Shown here piece by piece: positions 11,404-23,418 of a stretch of 64,000 nucleotides of DNA. Each line of letters opens with the position of its first letter. Positions within the stretch are counted from its first letter, which is position 1. The position numbers and the translations under genes were made by a program. The notes under the pieces are model-generated. The model saw only the letters and a program-made list of their open reading frames with translations. It searched no databases and had not been told where the DNA came from. This DNA is from Gambelia wislizenii (lineage: Eukaryota; Chordata; Lepidosauria; Squamata; Crotaphytidae): NCBI GenBank assembly GCA_030847615.1, contig JAUMIR010000005.1, positions 57,315,001-57,379,000 of the forward strand, written 5' to 3'.

Positions 11404-12610
11404 TCCCTAAAGTGGTGATCTGGGCTTCAAAGCCTCACTTTAGGGAGGGGGGGAGAAAGTGGCAGGTGGGGCTACGAAGCCCTGATCGCCACTTTAGGGA
11501 GGGTGGGAGGGTGGAGGAAAGGGGCAGGCAGGGCTACAAAGCCCTGATCACCACTTTAGGGAGGCGGGGGATGGGGCGAGCGGAAGGGTGGCTGCCCAGC
11601 CTCTCCCCGGCCTTCCTGAGGTGCCTTGGAGCCGCCTTGCAAAGGCCAGGGAAGATGGCGGGCAAGTGGGAGGGTGGCCGCCCGGCCTCTCCCCAGCCTT
11701 CCTGAGGTGGCTCCAAGCCTCGGAGCCACCTCGAAAAGGCCGGGGAAGGTGGCGGGTGAGAGGGAGGGTGGCCGCCCGGCCTCTCCCCAGCCTTCCCAAG
11801 GGGGCTCCGTGGCTTTGAAGCCACGGAGCCACCTCAGGGAGGCCAGGGAAGGCAGCAGGCGAGCAGGAGGATGGCCACCTGGCCTTCGTGAGGGGGCTCC
11901 ATGGCTCTGAAGCCATGGAGCCACCTTGGAGCGGCCGGGGAAGGCGGCGGATGGGAGGGAGGGACTCTGTCCGGCCTCTCCCCGGCCTTTCCGAGGGGGC
12001 TCTGAGGCTTCGAAGCCTCGGAGCCACCTCGGAAAGGCCGGGGAAGGCGGAAGGCAGGTGGGCCTCTTGTTTGAGCCCAGGGCACCACGCGCAGCTTCTC
12101 CAGTGGAGCCCTCCTAAGTAGCTCCGCACAGGGGAGCTGCCAAAAGAGGGAGGGGGGAGAATGTGTGTGTGTGTGTGTGCGTGGCATTGTGAGGAGGGGG
12201 AATAAGTGCTGTGAAGGGAAGAAGCCGAGGGTCTGGGAGCCGAGGAGCTGACCGCGTAATCGCTCCTAGGCTAGCCGGCAACACATGCTCTGCTCCATGG
12301 CTAACTCAGGCTGCCTCTTTGTCTCCAACTCTGCTTTGCTCCCACACTTGCTACTGTGTCCCCCGGCCTTCCTCTACCTCCAGCAGGTAAGTCCACCTCT
12401 TTTATATCTTTCCCTGCTTCACTTGTGGGTGAGGTATCTCCCCCCCAAATAAACCTATCGGTCAGAGGGAGGCCGGGGGAGGTGGAGGGAAAGTAGCGAC
12501 GGGGCCTCCAAACGCCCCATTGCCACTTTTGGTAGGCCAGGGTGGGTGGTGGTGGGGAAAGTAGTGACGGGGCCTCCGAAGGTCCCATCGCCACTTTCAG
12601 GAGGCTGGAG
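11404..12610. repeat. GC-rich tandem array of near-perfect palindromic modules
   Basis: From about 11600 to 12050 five modules of roughly 96-bp period each hold a hairpin: GGCTCCAAGCCTCGGAGCC, GGCTCCGTGGCTTTGAAGCC, GGCTCCATGGCTCTGAAGCC, and at about 11985-12047 an approximately 62-bp near-palindrome centred on GGCTTCGAAGCC. Proximal (11404-11570) and distal (12491-12600) sub-arrays use a second palindromic core with AAAGTGG/CCACTTT arms around GGGGCCTCC. This second core also occurs in the Tigger-like element at 15.2 kb. Confidence 0.82.
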
Positions 12611-12613
12611 GGG

Positions 12614-12689
12614 CTGTTATTATTCACAGATTTTTCACATTCGCGGGGGTCTTCGGAACCTAACCCCCACGAATGTGAAGGGACAACTG
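12614..12689. mobile_element. Tigger-like MITE 3' end inside the hAT element
   Basis: TTATTCACAGATTTTTCACA, CGCGGGGGTCTTCGGAACC and CACGAATGTGAAGGGACAAC lead to CTG-TA, matching the right end of the 14.9-kb element. The left end is not recognisable and may be lost or far to the left, beyond the tandem array. Confidence 0.7.
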
Positions 12690-12883
12690 TACATTTTGAT
12701 TACTCAGTTGTCACATGATTTGTGACAACTCATTAATAAACAATTAATAACATTGTTTATTAAATAATAAATATCGTGAAATAATGTTTTTCCCTCAAAG
12801 TGACACACCACCCGAGTTATGCTCAGTTTTTTGGCAACATTTGACACACCAAGCTCAAAACGTTGCCCATCACTGGATTATAG

Positions 12884-14696
12884 CCTAAGTATTTCGCCAT
12901 TGTACATGATGAACCAAGGTTTTTGATTTGTTTTTAGTTTATAACCATGCATATTAAATTATTCTACAACCCTGCCAAAAAAGCTGTTTCATTAGGTGTT
13001 CAAAGTAAACATGGTATTTACAGCTTCTTATGTATACGGACATATAAATCCTATCCAAGATTTAAAACCAGATTTGAAGTTTAGTGCAAAGGCAACAAAT
13101 AATTTAAATAGAGACAACAGTGCTTTTATATTCTATCAGTCAGATGAAAAATCCAGAGGAAGGCATTTTAAATGTACTGTATGTTTATGTAATTGGCATA
13201 CAGTTAAAGGTTGAAAGGATTCTAACGTTTGTTTTCCATAATAGTGTCATAAAGAGTAACCTCATTACCTGAAAAAGAAAACAAAACTTGTTTTAGAATA
13301 TACAGGTTAGCATTTGCTACTAAAAGAGATTGAGAGTTCTTCTAGAGCTGTACTTCCCTCCCACCAGTTATTTAAATATGCACTGTTCAGTTATGTATAG
13401 TATTACAAAGAAGTTAAACTTACCATTATTTTTTCTGGATCAGGATTTTCCTCCCAGTATGAGGTAAATTATGATGGTATTCCTGTTAAATCTCCATTTT
13501 TTCATGAAGGTTTTCTACCTCCCTGTGGCAACAATATTTTTTTAAATTAAAAGGGACCATCACTTGTGCCACAGGGAGGATTTCTGATGCAATGTCAAGA
13601 GTGTGAGGGGAGGGAATTATTTAATGGCATCATTTGATCTAAAAAGACATCACCTCTCCCATGATGTTCTGAAAATATCAAATTGTCACAATTTATAGGA
13701 ACACACATAGTGGCATCCAGACACTCATCAAAGGGAAAATCACACACTAGCATAAGCTTAATTAAGCAACATTTTCAAAAACAAAAGCTGAAAACTACTT
13801 TTATTTCACTTTGCAAAGGAAGCTTCAGCTCTTAACATTGGAACCTGCATAGAAAATGCAATGAAGATTTAACATGCATTATTCTTACAATAGTTTCTTT
13901 CTGGAAAGCAGTAATGGGTTCCGTCCAAAGTGTCCTTTCCACAATAGAAGGCATCCACAGCAAGGGACTGTGGTCCAGCACATAGTCCCAATGGATGAAA
14001 GGAAACAGCAATTTTTGCAGATTCTTTTTTCTTCCCACAGCCCTTCCCATTACGTTCCACCTTATTCAAGAAAGCCTCTGACCCTTCTCTTTAAAAAAAA
14101 ATAGCCTTTTTTTTAAGCCTCTAACCCTTCTAGAGCAACTTTTCAAGGGGAAAAGAAGAACTGACAAAAATCACATCACCTGTCCCAGTTCTTTCCATAG
14201 AAGTAGCCCATGTGCTGAGTTCAATTCACAGGAACTCTCCATCTAACCCACTGGAAGCTTTTAGGGACAAAAAGGTGCATATCTTTCAATTATAGCTATA
14301 GAAGGTTCAAATAAAGTAGTATGCTCTCAGCACAAAATAGTTACATGAACTGGGATCATTACTGTGTGGACAGAGAAACGCGTTAATTTTATTATGCCAC
14401 AAATGAAAAAGTAAAGTGTGTTCATCTATAAGCATATGTTCACAAGAACAGATCATTACAAACCAACCTTTATTCTGCAAATTAAGCAAATAATGGGAGT
14501 TAAGGAGAATTGCTATGAACATACTTATTCTTTCTACAATTTGCATTTTGTTTGCTGTGTCATATAGTGGAGCAGGGATGAAGAGAAGAGGAAGAACTAA
14601 ATCAGGTTCACAGGAAATGACACGAAGGTACAGGATGTAAGATTCATCTATTGCTGGATTTTTGCACTTTTGAGCTGCTACAGAAGCTCTGTGCCC
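12884..14696. other. Intronic sequence with a short hairpin
   Basis: A 14-bp inverted pair (CCTCCCTGTGGCA / TGCCACAGGGAGG-like) lies at about 13530-13580. Otherwise nothing is recognised. Confidence 0.45.
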
Positions 14697-14895
14697 ACTT
14701 ATTTATTTTACTTTTATTTATTTACTAAAACATTGATATCCTGAACTCTTATCATGAGATCTTAGGGTAGCACACGATTAAAATAATACAAAAAAATTGA
14801 AAACAATTCCAGATTTTAAAAAAAGAGAACTAGTTAAATAGGATAAAAGCACATTAAATAAATCACCAAGTTAAAACAAAGAAAAGGTAAAACAG
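14697..14895 (-). repeat. LINE/SINE 3' tail remnant
   Basis: Starts TTATTTATTTTAC, has a degraded L2/CR1-like tail and a long A-rich stretch read forward; orientation minus by comparison with similar tails. Confidence 0.4.
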
Positions 14896-14908
14896 TTAAA
14901 CCCATGTA

Positions 14909-15307
14909 CAGTTGCCCCTCCACATTCGTGAACATAGCATTCGCGGTTTTGCATATTCACGGTTTTGGGACCCGCCCTCCCAAAACTGTGACAAGGGGCC
15001 TCCGGAGGCCCCGTGAAGGCCCTGGGAGGGAGGGGGAGGGCCGGGGAGGCCTCCACGGAGCCTTCGAAGGCCCCATGAAGGCCTGGGGGAGGGGGGAGGG
15101 CTGGAGAGGCCTCCACCGGGCCTCGGGAGGGTCTCCGGAGGCCCCGTGAAGGCCTTGGAAGGGAGGAGGGAGGTGGGGGAAAGCGACTATGGGGCCTCCG
15201 GAGGCCCCATGGTCGCTTTGGCAGGGGAGGGCAGTCATTATTCACGGAATTTTCACATTTGTGGGGGTCTGGGGAACCTATCCCCCGCGAATGTGAAGAG
15301 ACGGGCA
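14909..15307. mobile_element. Tigger-like MITE with palindromic GC core
   Basis: Left end CAGTTGCCCCTCCACATTCG after TA; right end CGCGAATGTGAAGAGACGGG before TA. The interior holds an exact 18-bp palindrome GGGGCCTCCGGAGGCCCC at 14995-15012 and a 38-bp near-perfect palindrome at 15181-15218 with the same centre. Confidence 0.78.
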
Positions 15308-15549
15308 TACTTTAAGAAGAAAAAGATTAGGCCCTCAGCTCTTTAATAAAATGTCATCTTTTCACTTGGTGCCTAAAACAGATCAATGTTCTCTCTAACA
15401 AGGCTTCCGAAGGGAAGGCATTTCATAAAGCTCTCCTCTCCCACACCCCTGTGTGATGTATCATTCTCACTAGCGGGACACAGAGCAGGGCCCCAGCAGG
15501 AGATCTGTTTTCAGACAGGTTTATATATATGGAGAGGTGCTCTTTCAAG

Positions 15550-16850
15550 TATCGAGACCCCAGCCCATTTAGCACTTCATCATCACCACCACCTTGAATG
15601 CAGTCTGGATGTGAATTGGGAGCCAGTGCAGCTCCTTTAAGATTGTTGCTGTGTGTTGCCTATATGATACTTTGATCAACAATCTTGTTGCTGCATTCTA
15701 TGCTAGCTGCAGCTTCAGAGTCATGTTTAAGGGCCCTTCCACATAGAGCACATTACAGTTCTCTAACTAGTGTGTAGACTACTGTTACCACGGCATAGAC
15801 TACTGTGACTAAGTTATCCCTGTTCAGGAGAGAGTCCGGAGTTGGCACACCAGTCCGAACTGTCACCAAACAGTCCAAACCACAGAGTCCACATAGGCCT
15901 CCAGTGACAGAGATGGATCTAGGAGTACTCCCAACCTATACACCTGCTCCTTCCGGGGGGGGGGGTGCAACCCAAGCCAAGGCATGTTGTTTACCCAATT
16001 CCTGGACCTAAGAATCACCAATACAAAGAGTCTCCCTTTTATTGAAATTCAGCTTCAATTTAGTAACCCTCATCCAGCCAATTACAGCATCCAAGCACTG
16101 GTCTAGCACCTGCACAACCTGAGCTGACTTCAAAGCTAAGATGAGGATGAGCTGGGTATTAACAGCATACTGATGGCATGCTACCCTAAACCCACATATG
16201 ACCTCACCCAGTGGCTTCATATAGGTAATAAACAGCATAGGAAACAAGATGGAACCCTATGGCACCCCAGAGGTTCATAACTATGTAGCTGAACAGGAAT
16301 CCCCCAATGCTACTCTCTGGAACTAGCCCTATAAATAGGAGTGGAACTACTGTAACACAGTGCCCCCTTTTCCCACCTGATGCAGACATACGATGATGAA
16401 TGGTATCAAAAGCTGCTGAGAGATCCAGAAAGATCAACAGGTAGTACTCCCATCCTCCTGTCTTTCACCTGGAGTAGGTCAGAATAACTAAGTCCATTTC
16501 AGTGCTGTGCCCTAAAACCACACTAAAATGGGTCCAGATAATCTGTTTCCTCCAAAAGCAAAGTTGTTCCTACCACCATACGCTCAACCACCTCACACAA
16601 ATAGAAGATAATGGTGATCAGGCAGTAGTTTTAACATACCCCTAGGTGCAGGAAAGTCTTCAGGAGTGGGTGCGCCACAGCCTCCTTCAAAGGGGTAGGT
16701 ACTTCCCACTGAGGAAGCAAGGCATTTACCACATCCTGGATCCACCCAATCAATTCTCTCCTGCTAGATTTCAATAGTCATGATGGGCAAGGGTCAAGTT
16801 TATGGTAGGCTGGACTAATTCAAACATCTTGTCCACACGATCAGGCCACA
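15550..16850 (-). mobile_element. L2-like non-LTR retrotransposon remnant
   Basis: The minus strand reads MIFLDLSAAFDTIHHRM (16437-16387), the reverse-transcriptase motif A typical of L2/CR1/Rex-type elements. Downstream (lower coordinates) lies a region with TGAATTGGGAGCCAGTGCAG and TTGCTGCATTCTATGCTAGC, a conserved block of a widespread reptile LINE. Many stops and frameshifts; no intact domain. The exact clade is uncertain. Confidence 0.6.
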
Positions 16851-17591
16851 ACAACTGAAATTGTGTTACCCAAATTGCTCAGGGTCAATCGAATATCCTA
16901 AGATTAATTTGGGGGATTTAATTAACTCAATTTGGCATGCAAGAGGTCTGGCAATGGGGGGACCTTTTAACCTATGTATACCGGCAATAACGGAGGAGAT
17001 TCTAAGCAAAAGGGAACAATTAAATTATCTTTATTGGAGATTAATGTAAACAGCATCCATGCAAACACTCAGGCTTCAAGCAATCACACAAGGCTAACAA
17101 ATAAAATAGGAAGCATTGGATAGAGGAACAGAGTGAGGGGATGATGGGTGATATTACACCTATTCTGAAGAGCAGAGATCTGTGCGGCAGAGGATCCCCT
17201 GAAAGGATGGGAGTTTGAGTGGAATACAATGTTTCTCAGAAGCTCTCATGACTAAACAAAAGGTGCTCTGGATGAGTTAACAGCCGATGCTTTTAGAAGG
17301 CACTCAACAAGCTACTGGGGTACAGCAGAGGACAACTACAAGTAGCACTCGTGGCTAATGATGCAATTGGGCTCAAGCCGAAAGAATGTTCAGCTGTTGA
17401 CAAGCGCAGAGGTGAAAGGAAAAATCAAAACTGCACAACACATATTATAGGAACAAGGAATATGAGAAGCATGAATCAGGAGAAGCAAGACATAATAAAA
17501 CAAGTGGAACATATAAACATTGCAATACTTGAGGGGGAGGCAAGTTAAAGTGGACAGGAATTAGACATTTTGAGTCAGAAAATTACACAAT

Positions 17592-17629
<38 letters not shown>

Positions 17630-18296
17630 TCTATACCGCCATCAATGTATGTGGTGCTTTACAAGAAAAAGACAAAGGAACTGAAAATCTAAGAAGAAAT
17701 GAGATATGTAGCAAAATCAGTCAAAGGATATAATGCAAAGTCTGACTGAATAATGTATAAATATTACAATACTTGGGGAGAGCAAGCTAATGAGGATAGG
17801 AATGTGAAATTTTGAGTCAGATAATTCCAGTATTTTACTCAAGAAATGAAAATCTAAGAAGAAATTGGATAGCATTAATAGTGATGTAGCAGAAGCAGGC
17901 TAAGGATATAATGCAAAGTCTGACTGAATAATATCAATAAGACTTCAGGCAAAGCCTATCAATATAACCATAATGCAAGGTTATGCTCCAGCTAGAAAGG
18001 CTGAAGAAGAAATGGAAAGATTCTATGCTGGAATCCAGGAGAAAATTGATCACGCACCAAAACAGGACTTGTTAATAATAGGTGATTGGAATGCAAAACT
18101 AGGAAACAGTGCAGAATCAAAGATTGCAGGAAAATTTGGCCCAGGATCAAGAAATGAAGTAAGGGAGCAACTGACTGAATTTTGTGAGGCCAACAATTTG
18201 TTCATTATAAACAAGTTCTTCAAACAACCAAAACACATTCTTCAAACAACCATGCATACATGGACATCACCTGATGGCCAATAAAGAAATCAGATA

Positions 18297-18618
18297 CAGT
18301 ACACCCCCCATATCCGCAGGACCCCTATCCATGGATTCACTTTCTCACATCCAAAAAAATATGCTCTCTCTAGGCTTCTTCTAGGTCCTCCAGTGTGACT
18401 CTATGGTATATGTCTGCTGGAAGCTGACCATAGAGTTACAGAGAAGGACCTAGAAAATGCCTAGAGAGATGTTTTCTCTAGGCATCTTCCAGATCCTCCA
18501 GCACAACACTATGTGGGCCAGAAGTCATTCATTTTAATAGGGTTCACTATTATTCACAGTTTCCGGTATCCACGGTAAGTTCGGGAATGTATCCCCCTCG
18601 GATGTTGGGGTCTTACTG
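18297..18618. mobile_element. Tigger-like MITE inside the BovB
   Basis: CAGTACACCCCCCATATCCG at left and the inverse CCTCGGATGTTGGGGTCTTA-CTG at right, both next to TA. The interior has an inverted pair around CTAGGCTTCTTCTAGGTCCT and AGGACCTAGAAAATGCCTAG. It splits the endonuclease of the host BovB. Confidence 0.78.
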
Positions 18619-18623
18619 TAGAC

Positions 18624-18810
18624 CAAAGCTTCTTAAACTATGGGTCACAACCCCATATGGGGTCACATAACTGAATGTGGGGGTCACAAAAAAAATTGAC
18701 AACAGTACAATTTTATTTGTATACCTATTTTATATACCTATATACCCGGGGTCACATAAAACTTTCTCAGGCAAAAAGGGGTCAGAGTGGAAAAAGTTTA
18801 ATAAGCCCTG
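18624..18810. mobile_element. hAT-type MITE
   Basis: Ends CAAAGCTTCTTAAAC and inverse CAGGGCTTATTAAAC, with perfect 8-bp duplication CTGTAGAC at 18616-18623 and 18811-18818. The duplication overlaps the right end of the Tigger-like MITE, so this one came later. The interior has GGGTCACAACCCCATATGGG. Confidence 0.85.
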
Positions 18811-19814
18811 CTGTAGACTATATAATAAGAAGCAGAAGATGGAGAAGTTCCATTCTCTCTGCAAAAACAAGACCAGGATCAGATTGTGGCACAGACCATA
18901 AACTTAAAACTAAAGAGGAACAGAAAACCAAACATCATGCCAAAAGAACACGAAGAACATCCCCATAGAATTTAAAGATAATGTTAAAAAATAGATTTGC
19001 ACTAATAAGGCACTCTGGACTGAAGCCCTAAAGCTGAACATTGTCAGGGAGGAATGCAAAAAGACACTATCTGCAGCCAAAAAAGAAAGAGAAGCCTCAA
19101 CGAAACTCTTCAAGCAGTTAAGGACAGATGAGAAACAAAAGTAAAAGAGGACAGAAATAAGGTCAGAACCCTGAATACAACTGTTCAGTGACTTGTTAAT
19201 AATCAATGCAGAGAAATAGAAGAGGACAACAAAAATAGGAAGAACAAGAGACCTCTTCAGAGGCATGAAAATTGAAGGAAGGAGCATCAACAATTTAAGA
19301 TATGCAGATGACATCATACTACTAGCAAAAAATAGCAAAGACTTTGAACAATTACTGAAGAAAGTTGTATTTCCAATTTCCCATCATATTTCCCATTTCT
19401 ATGTATGGTTGTGAAAGCGGGACAATGAAGAAAGCTGACAGGCAGAAAATCAACTCATTTAAAATGTCGTTCTGGAGAAGCATTCTATGGATACTGTGGG
19501 ACTGCTAAAAAGACAAATAAATAGGTCCTAGAGCAAATCTAGCCTGAATTCTCCCTAGAAGTGAAGATGACTACATTGAGATTGCTGCACCTTGGCCATA
19601 TCATGAGAAGACATGACTCACTAGAAAAGACAATAATGCTTGGTAAGGTAGAAAGCAGTAGGAAAATAGGAAGAATGCATTACAGATGGCTAGACACAAT
19701 CAAGGAAGCCATGGCCCTGAGTTTTTGGAACCTGAGCAGAGCCACTCATGACAGGGTGACTTGGAGGTCTCTCGTTCATAGGGTTGCCAGAAGTTGAAGT
19801 CAACTTGATAGCAA

Positions 19815-21957
19815 TTAACAAACCAGTTTTTAAATGTTTGACAACTATTTATTGTTAGTGTTCTATGATGAACAAGCCTTTGGGCAGTATGCCACTAAAA
19901 GCACTTTGTTGCAACATACACCGGTATCATAAAGCACTTCTCCAGAAAGAATTCTTTAAAAAATGTCTTGCCTAAGTATCAGTATTATTTCTGGAAAGCC
20001 TACTGCAGAAGATACACCCACACTTACCTTCAAAACTGAATCTGATTATCCAAATCAGATTTACTGATCAAAAGTAAAAGTTAAAGATGTACATATTAGC
20101 TATGTAAACCAGGATTCAAAGAGCTAATCCCAGCAAAGTGAAACATTTGTTCAGACTCAGTGGAATTTCTGGCCATTGGGGAAATCCAGATTGATGTTAT
20201 ACTCTGCTCTATGAGGCTGGGTGGCTTACTTTGATATGTCCAAACAGCACACGTTACGTCCTGTGGTGTCCCAGTATATATCCACATGTGAAAATGAGGA
20301 TTTGTTATGAGAGAGTCTCATCTTCTTTTTCAGGTATCGATTTCCCACAGTCCATGTTGCACTATGCTGCCTTGCCAGGGAGCATCTGGTGATGCATGTG
20401 ATGAATGCATGGTTGTGGGTGGCTCACAGCTCTCCACTTCTCCATTTTGATTTCTAGTTGTCATCCAATTTTTTTAATAAAAATTGCTATGTTTGATAAG
20501 TAATAATAAACATTCTTTTTTCCTGTACTCCTTTCAGGCTTTTAGCCCTAATTCTTCATGGTGTTTCTCTCCACCAGCACCGGGGCTGGGTTTTATCTCC
20601 TTCGTGATATTGCACATTCAACGGGGCTGACATGGGGGCTACATGCATCCGTCATGTCATTTCGTAAGTCTGTTCACCTTGCGGGGGAGGACATTTCACA
20701 ATTGCATTGTGCTGGCATGATACCTTGCCACATAATATTTTCCTTGCACTTCCTAGATTTAGCATGAATTGTTAACTGTGCCAGCACAGTGCCTTGCTGA
20801 GTAACCCTGTTTACCCTTCACTTCTTATGTACAGATCAAATTCTTTCCCATGCCAGCTTTACTACTTTCCTCCTGGGATAGAGGACTGCTAACTGCTTCT
20901 GACTGTAAAACTGTGAACTAAAGGCTTTTCTTTCTTTTTTTTTTTTGGTTACTGATTTGGCATGTCTATAGTTTTAACGTACTGGCCACTCTACTTTTGA
21001 TTTAGTATTTTTTCCCCATCCATCATCCACATTTTCCAATTGGCAGGAAAAATGAAGAGGTAATTCCAGAGATCACTGCAGCACAAAGGATTGGTAAGGA
21101 GCATAATTTGTTATCCATCAGGAAATGGGGACAGAGACTCACATGATTATAGGAGCATTAACTGTATTTCCATTCAGAAGCAGAAGCACCATGAAGTATT
21201 ATGAACCACAACGAAGAGAAAATGACATTTTTAGATGCAGGTGAAATGGATGGCAGAAAGCGACACCCATCTGGATTTTCCCTTTCAAAAAGAGACTCTT
21301 TCTTCATATGGCATCACCACTTTTGATACTTTCCTTTTGATGTCATAAGCAATTAACAATGCAGCACAGAGGGGTGGCATTGAAAAGTCCAAAGGCTTCC
21401 TTGGGCATGCAAGTTCTTTGAATCCTGGTCATAGGGTCATAATAAGCTGTTGTTTGCAAAATCCTATTTTAAGAAATAGGCATAATCACTGGTTCTTTTA
21501 AGTTGCAACATATTAGTAGTCCTTAAAAATGCAGTGGAACTTTTTTGTTCAACAATAAGCTGTACTTGTAGATACCCATAATTCTGACCCAAATGCACAG
21601 TATAACCAAGAACTAAACTAACAAAACTTCAGAATTTGTACTATATATGGAATGGTAAGCCCTTATCAAAAGAGAAGTTGGGACTGGGATTCATGGACTT
21701 GGAGGAAAGTGCTACTTCATACACATCCATCACTTAAATGTCAAGTATGAAACACACTATTTTATCAATAGACCATCAGTGATCATACTACTAGTGAGGA
21801 GTTAAAGGACTTCTTTAGAGTAAGTTCTTGACACCTTTACCCTGTTGTACTAGAGCAGATCCAAACCTTACTAACACTGATTTACAGTCTCACTATATTA
21901 ATTTGTTGTCTCTTTGCACCCAAACTAATAGAACATTCTACTATATTGAGAAAGAGG
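19815..21957. other. Intronic sequence, nothing recognised
   Basis: A short open stretch near 20558-20767 has no recognisable similarity. No repeat family is identified. Confidence 0.45.
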
Positions 21958-22085
21958 TACTTGTGGCCCTTTAGATGTTGTTGGCCTGGGAGACTCACCC
22001 AACCTCTTTTTAAGCTATGCTGGCTACAGCTGCTGGAGTTGCAGTCCATCAACATCTTGAGGGCCACATACTGTCCATTCCAGTT
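21958..22085. mobile_element. hAT-like MITE, palindromic family, diverged
   Basis: GTGGCCCTTTAGATGTTGTT pairs with AACATCTTGAGGGCCACAT, and GGCTACAGCTGCTGGAGTTG lies between. Inverted arms are well preserved. Confidence 0.6.
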
Positions 22086-22651
22086 CTATACAAAGTATAT
22101 TCATGGCCAGCAAGCCATACTAAAAAATAAATTAAATTACAGATTAATTTTTTGTTAACATTTAGTTACTTGTTATCAGTATATCTCACCAATTTAATTA
22201 TTGCTACAAATACCAAAACTTCAATGAAGATGTCTTGAGGAACCTGAAGGAGACAGTTTTTAAGCAGTCTGTCTTTATGAAACTGGAGATTACTACTCAC
22301 CGTTCAAGAGAAGCCCATATTTGATATTTTCATTTTGTACCCTCTGAGTATACAAAGTAGTCCCTACTAGAGTAAACTACCAAAATGGCTTGAAAAATAA
22401 ACAATTGAATTTTGTGGGGGCAGGGGAAATAAATATATTGTCACCAATGTTAACTGTGCATTATCAGCTGTGGGTTTTTACGGTTAAAAAAGAAATAAAA
22501 CAATAGCAGTAGTTCCCCCCCCCCCGCCCATGGTTCTTCAGGGGCTTTATAATTAGCTGTTCCCATTGAGCTGAAGGCAAGCAAAAATCCATCTGTAATC
22601 AGAAGATTATTGAAGCACAACACATGTTTTTCTTTTAAAAAAAAAGTCTAC

Positions 22652-22817
22652 CTGTTCTCACAGTTTCAGTCTCGACTTCTTGTTCTTCTGCAACATCTTG
22701 TAACAGGTAAGTTTCATCATCATAAACAAAGATCTGTGCAGCATATCCTTGTTCTACTCTGGCACTGGGTACTGGCTCTACAATCACTGCTGGATACTCA
22801 GAGATTGACTCATTCTC
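22652..22817 (-). CDS. ELF2: ELF2 coding exon, NERF-2 acidic N-terminal region
   Basis: The 166-base exon is flanked on the minus strand by a pyrimidine-rich acceptor (CTCTCTGGGGTTCTACAG) and a donor GTAGAC. It is read in phase 0 and encodes 55 residues plus one base. Motifs include SEYPAVIVEPVPSAR, EQGYAAQ, VYDDETY and QDVAEEQEVETET, which match the vertebrate ELF2 NERF-2 N-terminus almost residue for residue. The region is acidic and belongs to the transactivation segment absent from NERF-1. It ends with VRT and a G that would complete a Val codon with the next shared exon. The donor is weaker than consensus (C at +6). Confidence rests on the protein match plus both splice sites and the phase. 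Confidence 0.95.
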
Positions 22818-23007
22818 CTGTAGAACCCCAGAGAGAGAGGGAGAGAGAATTAGTTAATAGTTTCCTATTCTGTTCTAAACAATCCCTTTTCCACACGACT
22901 ATGTGACTTTCTGAGTTTAACAGAATGTTAAGATAATCTAGATATACCTTAACATATTACATTAGACATGTACCATAAGCTCAAGAAATAGGTAATAAAT
23001 TGCAACT

Positions 23008-23115
23008 GAGAAGTGCCCTCTAGAAATTGTTGGATTCTGGCTCCCAGCTCATGTGTTCAATGTTGGGAGCTGCAGTACACCACCATCTGAAGCCCCATGG
23101 GTTCTCTATTCCCCA
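23008..23115. mobile_element. hAT-like MITE fragment
   Basis: GTGCCCTCTAGAAATTGTTG and ATGTTGGGAGCTGCAGTACA belong to the same compact family; the second arm is degraded. Confidence 0.4.
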
Positions 23116-23418
23116 ATATACAAATACACTGTACTATTGCATGTGACTGACAAACAACATATCATTTTCATGAATCTTAAAAATCGCCAAGGTACATGAT
23201 TGCAGAAACAATTAGAACTAGAATAATTAATAATGTATTATAAAATTACAGAAATCAAATTTCCACAGATTTGTATACTCTTGAATTCATTACTACCTAT
23301 TCTACACTTGCCCATGTATTTGAATGTTCACTAGATACAGTGCCTTGCATAAGTATTCATCCCTTCCCCTTTGCTTTTCCACATTTGGTTGTGTTATACC
23401 ACATTTGGTTGTGTTATA

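Larger units (their letters stand above)
11291..12875. mobile_element. hAT-type element with GC-rich tandem interior
   Basis: Ends CGGTGATGGCAAAC and GTTGCCCATCACTG are inverted, and a perfect 8-bp duplication GATTATAG flanks the element (11283-11290, 12876-12883). Subterminal parts share GTGACAC-type motifs. The 1.3-kb interior is GC-rich tandem DNA (see separate entry), and a Tigger-like 3' end sits at about 12614-12689. No transposase is readable. Long open frames inside are by-products of base composition. Confidence 0.85.
17412..19810 (+). mobile_element. BovB/RTE LINE remnant, interrupted
   Basis: The endonuclease N-terminus is seen as GTRNMRSMNQEKQDIIKQVE (17450-17510) and continues at 17973-18284 with IIGDWNAKLG, KFGPGSRNE, EFCEANNLFI and TWTSPDGQ, all BovB endonuclease motifs. 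A later stretch reads NNLRYADDIILLAKN (RT motif C, near 19290). The end (19561-19797) has LGHIMRRHDSLEKT. Two nested elements split it (18297-18618 and 18624-18810), and a large part of the RT is deleted. An (ATT)n tract at 17593-17630 sits inside. Confidence 0.88.

Noticed and set aside
11548..12129. Open frames up to 193 codons in the palindromic array
   Set aside because: Tandem GC-rich repeat inside a hAT element, not a gene.
16861..17049. 62-codon plus-strand frame weakly recalling L1-type LINE coding sequence
   Set aside because: Similarity too faint to name, and no further L1 segments nearby.
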